From Clostridia bacterium (GTDB lineage Bacteria > Bacillota > Clostridia > UMGS1840): a stretch of DNA of 64,000 nucleotides. The stretch lies in contig JAGBEY010000005.1 of assembly GCA_017936745.1 (NCBI GenBank), positions 1 to 64,000 of the forward strand, in the 5' to 3' direction. The notes under the pieces are model-generated. The model searched no databases, was not told the origin of the DNA, and saw nothing but the letters and a program-made list of their open reading frames with translations. Below, in pieces: positions 50,914-58,756 of the stretch (positions within the stretch are counted from its first letter, which is position 1; each line of letters begins with the position of its first letter). The position numbers and the translations under genes are program-made.

Positions 50914-52710
50914 ATGGAAAAATTTTCAATCGCAAAAAATCAACCGATTCGTACTTTTCTGGGGGATGAAACAAAAAATGCGTCCGGTTTAAATGGGCCG
51001 GGAGCGATTGCCGAGGATATTGATATTTTGATAAAAATGTTTTCTCCATATGATGTGATAAAAATTGTTGATGAATCAGGAGAAACAATAGAAGTTCGAG
51101 GCGGAATTTCAGAGAAAAATCTTCATCCGGATTTGCGTGATCGTATAAAAGATGTTGAAAAGAATAAACATCAAATTGACAGTGGTTGGGTAACCTTTAA
51201 TGAAAATTATGAATTTGTAGAATCAGATATTTCATTTGATGATGTTTCTAAATATCATAGCTATAATGTGGATAAATCATTGTGGTTGATTGTTGATGTT
51301 GAAGGTGTTAATTGTGATATGCTTTTTAGATATAAAAATGCGGTATACAATCATATAGCTCCTTTGTTTTTCTCATATATCGGTTATGTTGGTGATTTCG
51401 TTTATGAAGTTATCTTTTGGAATCCGGAATTCAAGAGCGATGGAACTTTGGTAGAACTGAAACGTGTTGGATGGTTAGAAAAAATTTTAGAATCTATTCA
51501 GAAATTAGAGTCTTTTACTGCCGACGGTAGCATAACAGAAGAAAAGTTAGCTCCAGAGGTTCAGGAGAAACTTAACAAAGGAGACTCTGTTCCTGACTGG
51601 GCGCTTAAGCCTGAGAAGCCAACATATACTGCAGCGGAGGTTGGTACATATTCAAAAGAAGAAACTCAATCGCTTTTATCCACCAAACAAAATACTTATG
51701 ATGATTTTTTAGAAACATATAACAAGACTATTGTTGGCGCAATCAATGAGGTGAATGAGAGAAGTGAAGCTGCAATAACTGCTGCAGACCGTTTTTTTAT
51801 AGCTTTAGCAGAAAAAGCGAACAAAGCGACTACACTTTCTGGATATGGTATTACTGACGCTTATTCTATGGATGATATAGACAGAATTTTCGAGGAGCAT
51901 GAAGCCATTGTATCGAAAAAAATGGAAGAAACCGTCCTCTACAAAGCTGTGGTGAACACTCCTGAGTGGACAAACCAGCCAGCCTATGAAGGAAACTTGG
52001 ATTCTTCATTTAACGTGAACGATTTTTATTATGTTACTTTGAAAGATGCAGATGGTAATGCACTGCCGAGTGGTCAGTTTATGCTTAAGGATTCCTACAC
52101 AGATGATTCAACTGTTTATTCCACAGTGTTTTTACTTCCCGACCTTGCAACAGGTGAAGATACATTGGTAGAGAATTTCCCGGTTGAATTTACCGAAACC
52201 GGAACAACAGTAACACTTCGTGATGCAGGGGTTTCAGCAATTAGTCAGGATATTGCTTCTTGGAATATTTGCAATGGAACCGGAAGCATCAGAAGTGTTC
52301 TTCAGGGAGAAGTAATTCCGAGAAACACAAATCTGTATTGCTATAGTCACTTCAAAACTGACAAGAATGTAGCATCATACCATTCTTCCAATGGTACAAC
52401 TGCATTTTCCGGCAATTCTACAAAGGATATCGTTCCTTATACTACTATTCCCGAATTGGCTAACGTCGGAAATATACTGTTTGATGATGCTGTTTTGAAA
52501 AAGGACGGAAACGGATGTTTTTCTGTGGAAAGAAAATTCGTTGTTAGATATAACGAAAATTATAAAAATGCAAAATCATATCAAGTGTTCGGATTTGGGA
52601 AAGCACTTTCGGATGATATCAATATTACAAGTGTTGCGTTCAGAATGAACAGCGACAAAAATGGTATGTTCAGGAATGGAACCAAGATTATTGTTTCGGA
52701 GGTGAAATAG
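50914..52710 (+). CDS. Tail fibre / receptor-binding protein
   Basis: 598 residues. The N-terminus is likely the virion-anchoring part (GDETKNASGLNGPGAIAEDID). In the middle is the widespread fibre repeat LSGYGITDAYS near residue 311, plus a coiled segment. The C-terminal 230 residues are beta-rich with Thr/Ser/Asn (TNLYCYSHFKTDKN, SSNGTTAFSG), suitable for a trimeric host-binding tip. Specific receptor unknown. The gene starts 4 bp after the giant protein. Confidence 0.72.
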   Translation: MEKFSIAKNQPIRTFLGDETKNASGLNGPGAIAEDIDILIKMFSPYDVIKIVDESGETIEVRGGISEKNLHPDLRDRIKDVEKNKHQIDSGWVTFNENYEFVESDISFDDVSKYHSYNVDKSLWLIVDVEGVNCDMLFRYKNAVYNHIAPLFFSYIGYVGDFVYEVIFWNPEFKSDGTLVELKRVGWLEKILESIQKLESFTADGSITEEKLAPEVQEKLNKGDSVPDWALKPEKPTYTAAEVGTYSKEETQSLLSTKQNTYDDFLETYNKTIVGAINEVNERSEAAITAADRFFIALAEKANKATTLSGYGITDAYSMDDIDRIFEEHEAIVSKKMEETVLYKAVVNTPEWTNQPAYEGNLDSSFNVNDFYYVTLKDADGNALPSGQFMLKDSYTDDSTVYSTVFLLPDLATGEDTLVENFPVEFTETGTTVTLRDAGVSAISQDIASWNICNGTGSIRSVLQGEVIPRNTNLYCYSHFKTDKNVASYHSSNGTTAFSGNSTKDIVPYTTIPELANVGNILFDDAVLKKDGNGCFSVERKFVVRYNENYKNAKSYQVFGFGKALSDDINITSVAFRMNSDKNGMFRNGTKIIVSEVK

Positions 52711-52711
52711 G

Positions 52712-52936
52712 ATGCTGATTCTAAAAAATGGTGAGTATGTACTTGATAACGAAGAACAAGTTATATCGGAAATTGAAATTCCATACGAAGAAAAGGTTGT
52801 CTCTCTCATTCGTCAAAGATATTCCTTGGATGAGGAATTGGCGATTCAGCGACAGAGAGATACGAAACCCGAAGAATTCAACGAATACTTTGCATATTGT
52901 GAAGTATGTAAGCAGAGAGCAAAGGGGGAAGTGTAG
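52712..52936 (+). CDS. Small phage tail-region protein
   Basis: 74 residues, acidic, with a helical centre (VVSLIRQRYSLDEELAIQRQRD) and a CxxC pair (CEVCKQ). Proteins like this often sit between fibre and lysis genes in Firmicute phages. No function known. GGAGGTG precedes the start. Confidence 0.6.
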   Translation: MLILKNGEYVLDNEEQVISEIEIPYEEKVVSLIRQRYSLDEELAIQRQRDTKPEEFNEYFAYCEVCKQRAKGEV

Positions 52937-53671
52937 ATGAAATTTTGTATTGATGCGGGACATTGTTCTGCCGGTGAAGATACCGGCGCACAGGGAAACG
53001 GTCTCCTTGAGCAGGATATCACTTGGCTGGTTTCCGATAAATTGAGAAGCTTGTTGGAAGTTGCAGGTCAGTCGGTAGTCATGACCAGGGAGTACAAAGA
53101 CCATATTCTTGGTAAAACGGAAGAAGAAAGCCTGAATCGGCGCTCAAGGATTTGCAATGATGCAAAATGTGATTGGTTTATTTCAATTCATGGGAACAGT
53201 GTAAAGAATCCGGCATCGCATGGAACAGAAGTTTTGGTCTATGCCTTCGGTGGACAAGCTGAGAAGCTCGCTGATACTGTTCAAAATGAAATCGTTGTTA
53301 AGCTTGGTACATACGACCGTGGTGTGAAAGAGAAAAACTGCAGTGTGTTACGGAAAACAAATTGTCCGGCTATTCTGGTAGAAACGGCTTTTCTTTCTAA
53401 TGAAGCTGATAGTTTACTCTTGCGATATCAGCACAGTGATTTTGCAGAAGCTATCTTCAAAGGCATTTGCAAACATTGCGGAATCAAAGTGCAAGAACGT
53501 TATTCGTATCACAATACGGTGAATCAGATGATTTTGGATGGGGTGACTTCTGTGGAGAATATGCAATATTGGGAGCAGAACCTCGACGACGGCACGAAAC
53601 TTATGAAAAATGTCTGCACAATTATTGAGCGATATCAGGAGCTGCTCAAAGAAAGTAAAAAAGTGAGGTAA
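52937..53671 (+). CDS. N-acetylmuramoyl-L-alanine amidase, phage endolysin
   Basis: 244 residues. An Amidase_3 catalytic domain (residues 1-175) has zinc ligands His9 (DAGH), Glu25 and His85 (SIHGN) and catalytic Glu149 (LVETAF). It cleaves the bond between muramic acid and the stem peptide to lyse the host. The C-terminal 65 residues are helical and may bind the wall or regulate the enzyme; no known binding repeat is visible. Holins follow directly. Confidence 0.92.
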   Translation: MKFCIDAGHCSAGEDTGAQGNGLLEQDITWLVSDKLRSLLEVAGQSVVMTREYKDHILGKTEEESLNRRSRICNDAKCDWFISIHGNSVKNPASHGTEVLVYAFGGQAEKLADTVQNEIVVKLGTYDRGVKEKNCSVLRKTNCPAILVETAFLSNEADSLLLRYQHSDFAEAIFKGICKHCGIKVQERYSYHNTVNQMILDGVTSVENMQYWEQNLDDGTKLMKNVCTIIERYQELLKESKKVR

Positions 53672-53675
53672 TAAT

Positions 53676-53855
53676 ATGGAAAGATTGAAAAGTATTCCCT
53701 TATGGAGTGCGAGTTTAGCACTTGTGTACTTAATTGTAAAGAATTGGTTTGGGGTTGACATTCCTGCATGGGCTGATATTTCTTCACAGATTATCGCAAT
53801 TCTTACCATTTTATTCGGGGTAGCGAATAATCCAACCAATAAAAACGGCTTTTAG
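53676..53855 (+). CDS. Phage holin, phiLC3-like
   Basis: 59 residues, absent from a minimum-length search of larger frames. Two hydrophobic stretches (ASLALVYLIVKNW and SSQIIAILTILFGVA) end in NNPTNKNGF, close to the DPTTKG ending of the PF04531-type holins. It would make membrane holes that release the amidase. GTGAGG lies 8 bases upstream. Confidence 0.75.
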   Translation: MERLKSIPLWSASLALVYLIVKNWFGVDIPAWADISSQIIAILTILFGVANNPTNKNGF

Positions 53856-53868
53856 GAGGTGACTTGCG

Positions 53869-54138
53869 GTGGAAGATTTCAAAATTGAAATTTCCGAAAA
53901 GGTTGCACATGTTGAAGAATCGGTGAAATCTGCACATAAAAGAATCGACAGTATTGATAAGCTGACAAATTCTGTGTATGAGCTGGCTTCTAATGTGAAA
54001 AATATGCAACAGTCTATTTCGGACATGACCGATCGGCTCAGAGCCATAGAAGATAAACCGGCAAAGAGATGGGATTTGATTGTTACCAGTGCCATCACTA
54101 CGATTATTGGTTTAATAATCGGATATTTTGTAAAATGA
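53869..54138 (+). CDS. XhlA-like holin accessory / hemolysin protein
   Basis: 89 residues. A long amphipathic coiled coil (residues 5-65) leads into one C-terminal hydrophobic helix (SAITTIIGLIIGYFVK). This is the shape of XhlA-type phage lysis helpers. GTG start with AGGAGGTGA upstream. Confidence 0.7.
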   Translation: MEDFKIEISEKVAHVEESVKSAHKRIDSIDKLTNSVYELASNVKNMQQSISDMTDRLRAIEDKPAKRWDLIVTSAITTIIGLIIGYFVK

Positions 54139-54236
54139 GATTTAAGTTTTTGCCCAAGATTGAACCAAGAATAAATGAATGTTTTCTAATTTTGGAAGAG
54201 TTAGCAAAAATGAAACAAGAGCGAAAAAACGTGTAA
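54135..54236 (+). CDS. Possible small protein coupled to the lysis gene
   Basis: 33 residues starting with an ATGA overlap with the XhlA-like stop, which implies translational coupling. It is basic overall with no membrane helix (MRFKFLPKIEPRINECFLIL start). It is the last frame before attR. Could be chance. Confidence 0.35.
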   Translation: MRFKFLPKIEPRINECFLILEELAKMKQERKNV

Positions 54237-54296
54237 TATCAATAGCTTTTGGTATCCTTTGATTTGTTCACAAATAGTGAAGAATAGTTATTTTCA

Positions 54297-54315
54297 ATTC
54301 CAGTTGTCTCCACCA
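54297..54315. repeat. attR core
   Basis: ATTCCAGTTGTCTCCACCA, identical to attL. It is the distal boundary of the prophage. Confidence 0.92.
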
Positions 54316-54316
54316 G

Positions 54317-54347
54317 AAAAAAGCATCGACTTTGTCGGTGCTTTTTT
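54317..54347. terminator. Terminator next to attR, probably the original tRNA-Val terminator
   Basis: AAAAAAGCATCGAC pairs with GTCGGTGCTTTTTT over a 3-nt loop. Lying one base after attR on the host side, it would have ended the tRNA-Val transcript before the phage inserted. Confidence 0.8.
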
Positions 54348-54348
54348 C

Positions 54349-54530
54349 AATGAAATTCGCCTGCGGCAAGTGAAATAGCTTCGCTATGAAATACACTTCG
54401 TGTATGAAATATTGCTTCGCAATATGAAAAGGCAAATTTTATTTCACATTTTTCGAAGAAAAATATTTCATAATCCGTTAGGATTATTTCATATCGAACG
54501 CAGTGAGATATTTCATTAAAAACTAATCTG
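54349..54530. repeat. Array of TTCG-loop hairpins separated by TGAAAT/ATTTCA
   Basis: The left half has TGAAAT spacers with hairpins TAGC-ttcg-CTA, TACAC-ttcg-TGTA and ATTGC-ttcg-CAAT. The right half has ATTTCA spacers with hairpins such as TAATCC-gtta-GGATTA. The two halves are complementary, so the whole element can fold as a multi-branched palindrome. It looks like a mobile non-coding repeat of a type seen in gut Clostridia, though I cannot name it. Confidence 0.7.
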
Positions 54531-54561
54531 CATCTATTATGAACGTGAAAGCCAGAAAGAA

Positions 54562-54621
54562 AGAAACCACGCTATTTCAGCGGGGTTTCTTTTGTTTTTT
54601 GTGTGTTAACCAAGAAAAAAC
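54562..54621. repeat. 60-bp near-identical copy of the prophage left end
   Basis: Matches 23758-23817 at 59 of 60 positions (C to A at 54569). It includes the terminator stem and the GTGTGTTAACCAAG tail but no att core. It lies about 250 bp outside attR. Confidence 0.85.
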
Positions 54622-54672
54622 TGGAACAAAATCAGGCAAGAATCGTCATAATTATAAAATTCATTTTCCACC

Positions 54673-54701
54673 TTGATAGGCGTTTTCAGGTGTGCTACAA
54701 T
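54673..54701 (+). promoter_or_regulatory. Promoter of the transglutaminase-like gene
   Basis: TTGATA (54673-54678), a 17-bp spacer and TACAAT (54696-54701). Confidence 0.6.
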
Positions 54702-54732
54702 GAAAAAAATGTCGGAATGTGAGGACATTCGT

Positions 54733-55794
54733 ATGAGTAATTTCTTGTTGAAAAAAGCGGCATATCACTATTATGCACGGCTATCTGCCGTGGAGAAGGA
54801 GCTTTATCGGGCGATTCTCAATGCAGTTTTAAATATGAAGGAAAGTATTCCGCTGAACCGTGTGTATTCTCAAAAGCAGATTGAAACAGTCAGAGAATAT
54901 ATCATTTGGGACAGACCGGATATTTTCTGGTTTCGTGGGGAATGCAGTCTTACTCTTACCAACGGCAAAGCTGAAAGATTGGAATTTCAATATGTCTACA
55001 CTCCATCCCAGCGGGCAACTCTCATTGCCAGGATGGAGAGCAGCTTGTATTATAAAAAGCTGGATGCTCTGTTGGCATCCAAAAAGACACAGTTTGAAAA
55101 GCTTCTGGCATTATATGAATTTATTATCCGAAACACAGAGTACGACAATGCTGCAGTGAACCATAAGGGAGATAAATACTGGTATGCCCACTGTATGGAT
55201 GGCGTGCTTCTTAGGCGCCGTGCAGTCTGCTCCGGCTATTCTAAAACCTTTCAGTATTTTGCCAACCGCCACGGCATTATCTGCACGCAGGTGACGGGGG
55301 TGGCAAAAGGTGGCAGACACGCCTGGAATCTGGTCAATCTCTACGGCAGTACATATTACATCGACCCCACCTGGGGAGACCCCACCTTTATCGGCAGCGA
55401 AACAAAAGACCCCTCTTACGTGTGCTACGACTTTTTCTGCATCACCACAGAGCAACTGAAAAAAAGCCATCAGCCCGTGTTTGATGTGCCGATGCCTCTG
55501 TGTACGGAAACCAAATATAATTATTATTGCTTTTTCAAAATGACGGCAGATAAATATTCCGTAGAAAATGTGGCAACCCATCTGGTTTATGCCGCCAAGC
55601 GGAAGCAAAAGGAAGCCACGATTGTATATACCTCTTCTATAGAATATAAACGGGCAGTGATTGATTTGTTTCACCATTCGGGGATATTTACGGCGATGAA
55701 GCTGGCAAAGCAATATGTCCGCGGGCTTAGTACCGACAATGTGTCTTATCGTACCGACAACGAGAACTATAAAATTATCATTGACTTAAAATAA
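54733..55794 (+). CDS. Transglutaminase-like cysteine peptidase-fold protein
   Basis: 353 residues from ATG 54733, chosen because the promoter's -10 lies at 54696-54701 and GTGAGGA precedes this start. The central transglutaminase-like core has Cys166 (RAVCSGYS), His196 (GGRHAWN) and Asp211 (YYIDPTWGDP), a complete triad. The N-terminal 100 residues are helical; no signal peptide is evident. Bacterial members act as cysteine peptidases or cross-linkers; the substrate is unknown. It is the first host gene after the prophage. Confidence 0.8.
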   Translation: MSNFLLKKAAYHYYARLSAVEKELYRAILNAVLNMKESIPLNRVYSQKQIETVREYIIWDRPDIFWFRGECSLTLTNGKAERLEFQYVYTPSQRATLIARMESSLYYKKLDALLASKKTQFEKLLALYEFIIRNTEYDNAAVNHKGDKYWYAHCMDGVLLRRRAVCSGYSKTFQYFANRHGIICTQVTGVAKGGRHAWNLVNLYGSTYYIDPTWGDPTFIGSETKDPSYVCYDFFCITTEQLKKSHQPVFDVPMPLCTETKYNYYCFFKMTADKYSVENVATHLVYAAKRKQKEATIVYTSSIEYKRAVIDLFHHSGIFTAMKLAKQYVRGLSTDNVSYRTDNENYKIIIDLK

Positions 55795-55806
55795 TAACGA
55801 AACTAT

Positions 55807-55842
55807 AAAACGGTTTGCTTTTTTGGTGAACCGTTTTTTTTT
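55807..55842. terminator. Terminator after the transglutaminase-like gene
   Basis: AAAACGGTT and AACCGTTTT with a 13-nt loop and a run of nine T. Confidence 0.8.
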
Positions 55843-55873
55843 ATGAAAAATAAGATGACTTTTCATTTGTGTC

Positions 55874-55902
55874 TTGACTATTTTTGGAAAATTCGTTACA
55901 AT
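55874..55902 (+). promoter_or_regulatory. Promoter of the EamA transporter gene
   Basis: TTGACT (55874-55879), a 17-bp spacer and TACAAT (55897-55902). Confidence 0.65.
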
Positions 55903-55936
55903 AGAGCAGTATGATGAAAATTTTAGGAGAATTTGT

Positions 55937-56848
55937 ATGAATTATCAGAAGTTAAAAGGCAATATGATTTTACTTCTTACTGCCTTTATCTGGGGGGTAT
56001 CCTTTATTGCACAGAGTAAAGGTGTGGAGGAAATTTCTCCCCTTGCTTTTAACGGCATCCGCAGTGTTTTGGGAGGATTGGTGCTCCTGCCCGTGATTTT
56101 TTTTCTGGACCGTTCCAAAAAGAAAAAAGGAATCCCCGTGCAAAAGGTAGACAAAACCTTGCTTTTGGGCGGTGTGATTTGCGGTGTATGCCTTTGTGTG
56201 GCAAGTACGCTTCAGACCATCGGAATGGTGTATACCAGCCCTGGGAAATCCGGTTTTTTAACTGCACTTTATATGGTGATTGTTCCGATTTTGGGGTTGT
56301 TTATGGGGAAAAAGCCCCGTGGTGTGATTCTTATTTCGGTATTGATTGCTCTTTTGGGACTATATCTGATGTGTATGGATGCATCTCTGGCAATCAATAT
56401 GGGGGATGTTTTAACCATAATCTGCGCCTTTGTGTTTGCCTTTCACATTCTTGCCATAGACAAGTTTTCACCTCAGGTAGACGGGGTAAAGCTGGCTTGT
56501 CTCCAGTTTTTTGTGTGTGGGATTCTCAATCTGATTGCCATGGCATTTCTGAGAGAAACTCCCACAGTGGCTCAGGTGGTTTCTCTGTGGGCATCCATTG
56601 GCTATTCCGGCGTGCTTTCCTGCGGTGTGGCTTATACTCTGCAGATTGTGGGGCAAAAATATACCGACCCCACCTCCGCTTCCATTTTAATGAGTCTGGA
56701 ATCGGTGTTTGCAACTCTTACCACCGTGCTACTCATTTCCTGGGGTTGGGATTTAACCGGTGGAGCATTATCCACTCGGGAAATCTGGGGCTGTGTTTTG
56801 ATGTTTGGTGCTATTCTTTTGGTGCAGTTGCCTGAAAAATCTGCCTGA
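55937..56848 (+). CDS. EamA/DMT-family transporter
   Basis: 303 residues, about ten hydrophobic helices in two EamA repeats. Visible are LLTAFIWGVSFIAQSKGVE at the start and SLESVFATLTTVLLISWGW in the second repeat. The family exports metabolites such as amino acids; no substrate can be given. Start 55937 has AGGAG 7 bases upstream; the frame opening at 55874 overlaps the -35. Confidence 0.87.
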   Translation: MNYQKLKGNMILLLTAFIWGVSFIAQSKGVEEISPLAFNGIRSVLGGLVLLPVIFFLDRSKKKKGIPVQKVDKTLLLGGVICGVCLCVASTLQTIGMVYTSPGKSGFLTALYMVIVPILGLFMGKKPRGVILISVLIALLGLYLMCMDASLAINMGDVLTIICAFVFAFHILAIDKFSPQVDGVKLACLQFFVCGILNLIAMAFLRETPTVAQVVSLWASIGYSGVLSCGVAYTLQIVGQKYTDPTSASILMSLESVFATLTTVLLISWGWDLTGGALSTREIWGCVLMFGAILLVQLPEKSA

Positions 56849-56893
56849 TTCCTTGTTAATTCGACAGAGTTCTTTTAGTTTGTCGAAAATTTC

Positions 56894-56922
56894 TTGACAA
56901 TTTTTTCTACTTATGGTAACAT
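56894..56922 (+). promoter_or_regulatory. Promoter of the NhaC-type antiporter gene
   Basis: TTGACA (56894-56899), a 17-bp spacer and TAACAT (56917-56922). Confidence 0.6.
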
Positions 56923-56974
56923 AAAGCTATGTTATTTCCCAAGGGTTTGGAAACTAATTAGGAGGTATTTGAAA

Positions 56975-58591
56975 ATGAAAATTTTCAAAAAGAAAAGTGT
57001 GCTCACCGCACTGGTAACCCTGCTTTTGATTCTGGGGACCACTATGGTGGCATTTGCAACCGGGGACGAAGCTCCCGTAAGCAATTATTTCGCAACATTC
57101 TGGGCAATGATTCCGCCGCTGGTGGCAATCGCTCTTGCTCTCATTACCAAGGAAGTGTATTCTTCTTTATTTATCGGGATTGTACTGGGCGGTTTGCTGG
57201 CAGTAAACTGGAATCCCGTCGGTGCTTTGGATAAAGTGATTAACGAAGGGCTTATTTCTGCTGTTTCCGGCACTGCAGGTATTTTTATCTTTTTGGTGAT
57301 TTTAGGCACAATGGTTGCCTTAATCAACAAAGCAGGCGGCTCTGCTGCATTCGGCAGATGGGCAGAAAAAAACATAAAATCCCGTGTGGGTGCAATGTTT
57401 GCTACCTTTATTTTAGGGGTTCTCATTTTCATTGATGACTATTTCAACTGTTTAACTGTTGGTAGCGTTATGCGTCCGGTAACCGACAGACACAACATTT
57501 CCCGTGCAAAATTTGCATTTTTGATTGATGCAACAGCTGCCCCCATCTGTATGATTGCTCCTGTTTCTTCCTGGGCGGCTGCAGTTTCCGAATTTACCGA
57601 GGGAACCGGGTACTCCGGCATTGAGCTGTTTGTTCGCGCCATCCCCTATAACTTCTATTCTTTACTAATGATTACGTTCATCATTGCTATTATCTTAATG
57701 AAATTTGACTATGGCCCGATGAAGCTGCATGAACATAATGCACTGACCAAAGGAGATTTATTCACCTCCGGCAAAGAAGAATTTCCGGATGCTGACGAGG
57801 GTGCAAACCCCAAAGGCAAGGTAATTGATTTGATTCTGCCCGTTTTGGTTCTGGTTGTGATTTCCATTATCGGTCTTTTATATGTTGGTGGTTTCTTCTC
57901 CGGTGCAAACTTTATTGATGCATTCGGTAACACCGATGCAACCGTTGGCTTGCCATGGGGTGCAATCGTAGCACTGTTAGTTACCATTATCTACTTAATT
58001 GCAAGACGGGTTATCACCTTTAAAGAAGCAATGGAATGTATTCCCAAGGGCTTCAATGCAATGGTTCCCGCAATTTTAATCTTAACCTTTGCAACTGCAC
58101 TGAAAAATATGACCGGCCTTTTGGGTGCTGCTGAATTTGTAGAAGGCTTAATGAACTCTGCAGCAGCAGGTCTCTCCGGTTTCTTACCTGCAATTATCTT
58201 CTTAGTTGCTTGTGTACTGGCGTTCTCTACCGGTACCTCCTGGGGAACCTTTGGTATCTTAATTCCCATTGTAACTGCAATGTTCCCGGGTAACAGTGAA
58301 TTCTTGATTATCGGTGTTTCTGCTTGTTTAGCAGGTGCGGTTTGCGGCGACCATTGTTCTCCCATTTCCGATACCACGATTATGTCCTCTGCAGGAAGCC
58401 AGTCCAACCATGTAAACCACGTTTCGACTCAGTTGCCTTATGCAATCACGGTTGCACTGATTTCCTTTGTGGTATACCTTTTAGCAGCATTTATCCCCAA
58501 TGCCTGGGTTCTTCTGCCCGTTGGTATTGTGCTGACGATTGCTACTCTGTTTGTGATTAAGGCAGTAACCAAAAACAAACAGGTTGGGTAG
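56975..58591 (+). CDS. NhaC-family Na+/H+ antiporter-like membrane protein
   Basis: 538 residues with about twelve hydrophobic helices. A short cleavable-looking N-terminus (LLLILGTTMVAFATGDEAP) precedes the transporter core. The family-like IDDYFNCLTVGSVMRPVTD loop and GDHCSPISDTTIMSSAG motif are clear. Such transporters exchange sodium or organic acids and amino acids for protons; the substrate is unresolved. Start 56975 follows TTAGGAGGT. Confidence 0.85.
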   Translation: MKIFKKKSVLTALVTLLLILGTTMVAFATGDEAPVSNYFATFWAMIPPLVAIALALITKEVYSSLFIGIVLGGLLAVNWNPVGALDKVINEGLISAVSGTAGIFIFLVILGTMVALINKAGGSAAFGRWAEKNIKSRVGAMFATFILGVLIFIDDYFNCLTVGSVMRPVTDRHNISRAKFAFLIDATAAPICMIAPVSSWAAAVSEFTEGTGYSGIELFVRAIPYNFYSLLMITFIIAIILMKFDYGPMKLHEHNALTKGDLFTSGKEEFPDADEGANPKGKVIDLILPVLVLVVISIIGLLYVGGFFSGANFIDAFGNTDATVGLPWGAIVALLVTIIYLIARRVITFKEAMECIPKGFNAMVPAILILTFATALKNMTGLLGAAEFVEGLMNSAAAGLSGFLPAIIFLVACVLAFSTGTSWGTFGILIPIVTAMFPGNSEFLIIGVSACLAGAVCGDHCSPISDTTIMSSAGSQSNHVNHVSTQLPYAITVALISFVVYLLAAFIPNAWVLLPVGIVLTIATLFVIKAVTKNKQVG

Positions 58592-58605
58592 ACGGCTTGA
58601 TAAAA

Positions 58606-58700
58606 CGCCTCAAGTGAATGGAACGCACCGCTTGCCGTACACACGGTACGGCTTCGGATAACCCTTGCGGGTTTGGTGCTTTTGCCATCTGAATGGCTTG
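58606..58700. repeat. REP-like element after the antiporter gene
   Basis: 58627-58673 is a diverged copy of the REP-like element (ACCGCTTGCCGTACAC, then GCTTCGGATAACCCTTGCGG), some 45 kb from the cluster near uvrB. Confidence 0.7.
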
Positions 58701-58710
58701 AAATCAGAAT

Positions 58711-58750
58711 AAAAAATAAACGGTATGAATTTTCATACCGTTTATTTTTT
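58711..58750. terminator. Bidirectional terminator between the antiporter and copper ATPase genes
   Basis: AAAAAATAAACGGTATGAA pairs with TTCATACCGTTTATTTTTT with almost no loop outside a central AT. Serves convergent genes. Confidence 0.85.
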
Positions 58751-58756
58751 ATGTGA

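Larger units (their letters stand above)
23732..54315. mobile_element. Integrated podovirus-type prophage
   Basis: 30.6 kb bounded by direct repeats of a 19-bp core at the tRNA-Val 3' end. It carries tyrosine integrase, CI-type repressor, early replication genes, TerS/TerL, P22-like portal, scaffold, coat, head-tail and nozzle proteins, ejection proteins, fibre, amidase and holins. No tape-measure, tail-tube or sheath gene is present, which points to a short-tailed phage. All reading frames look intact, so it may be inducible (inference). Confidence 0.92.

Noticed and set aside
54349..54530. Possible CRISPR array from the regularly spaced TGAAAT/ATTTCA
   Set aside because: Spacers are self-complementary hairpins, repeats are only 6 bp and change orientation midway; no cas genes are near.
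56179..56835. A 218-codon frame on the same strand as the EamA gene
   Set aside because: It is a shifted frame of the EamA gene, Cys/Ser-rich, with no ribosome site and no family resemblance.
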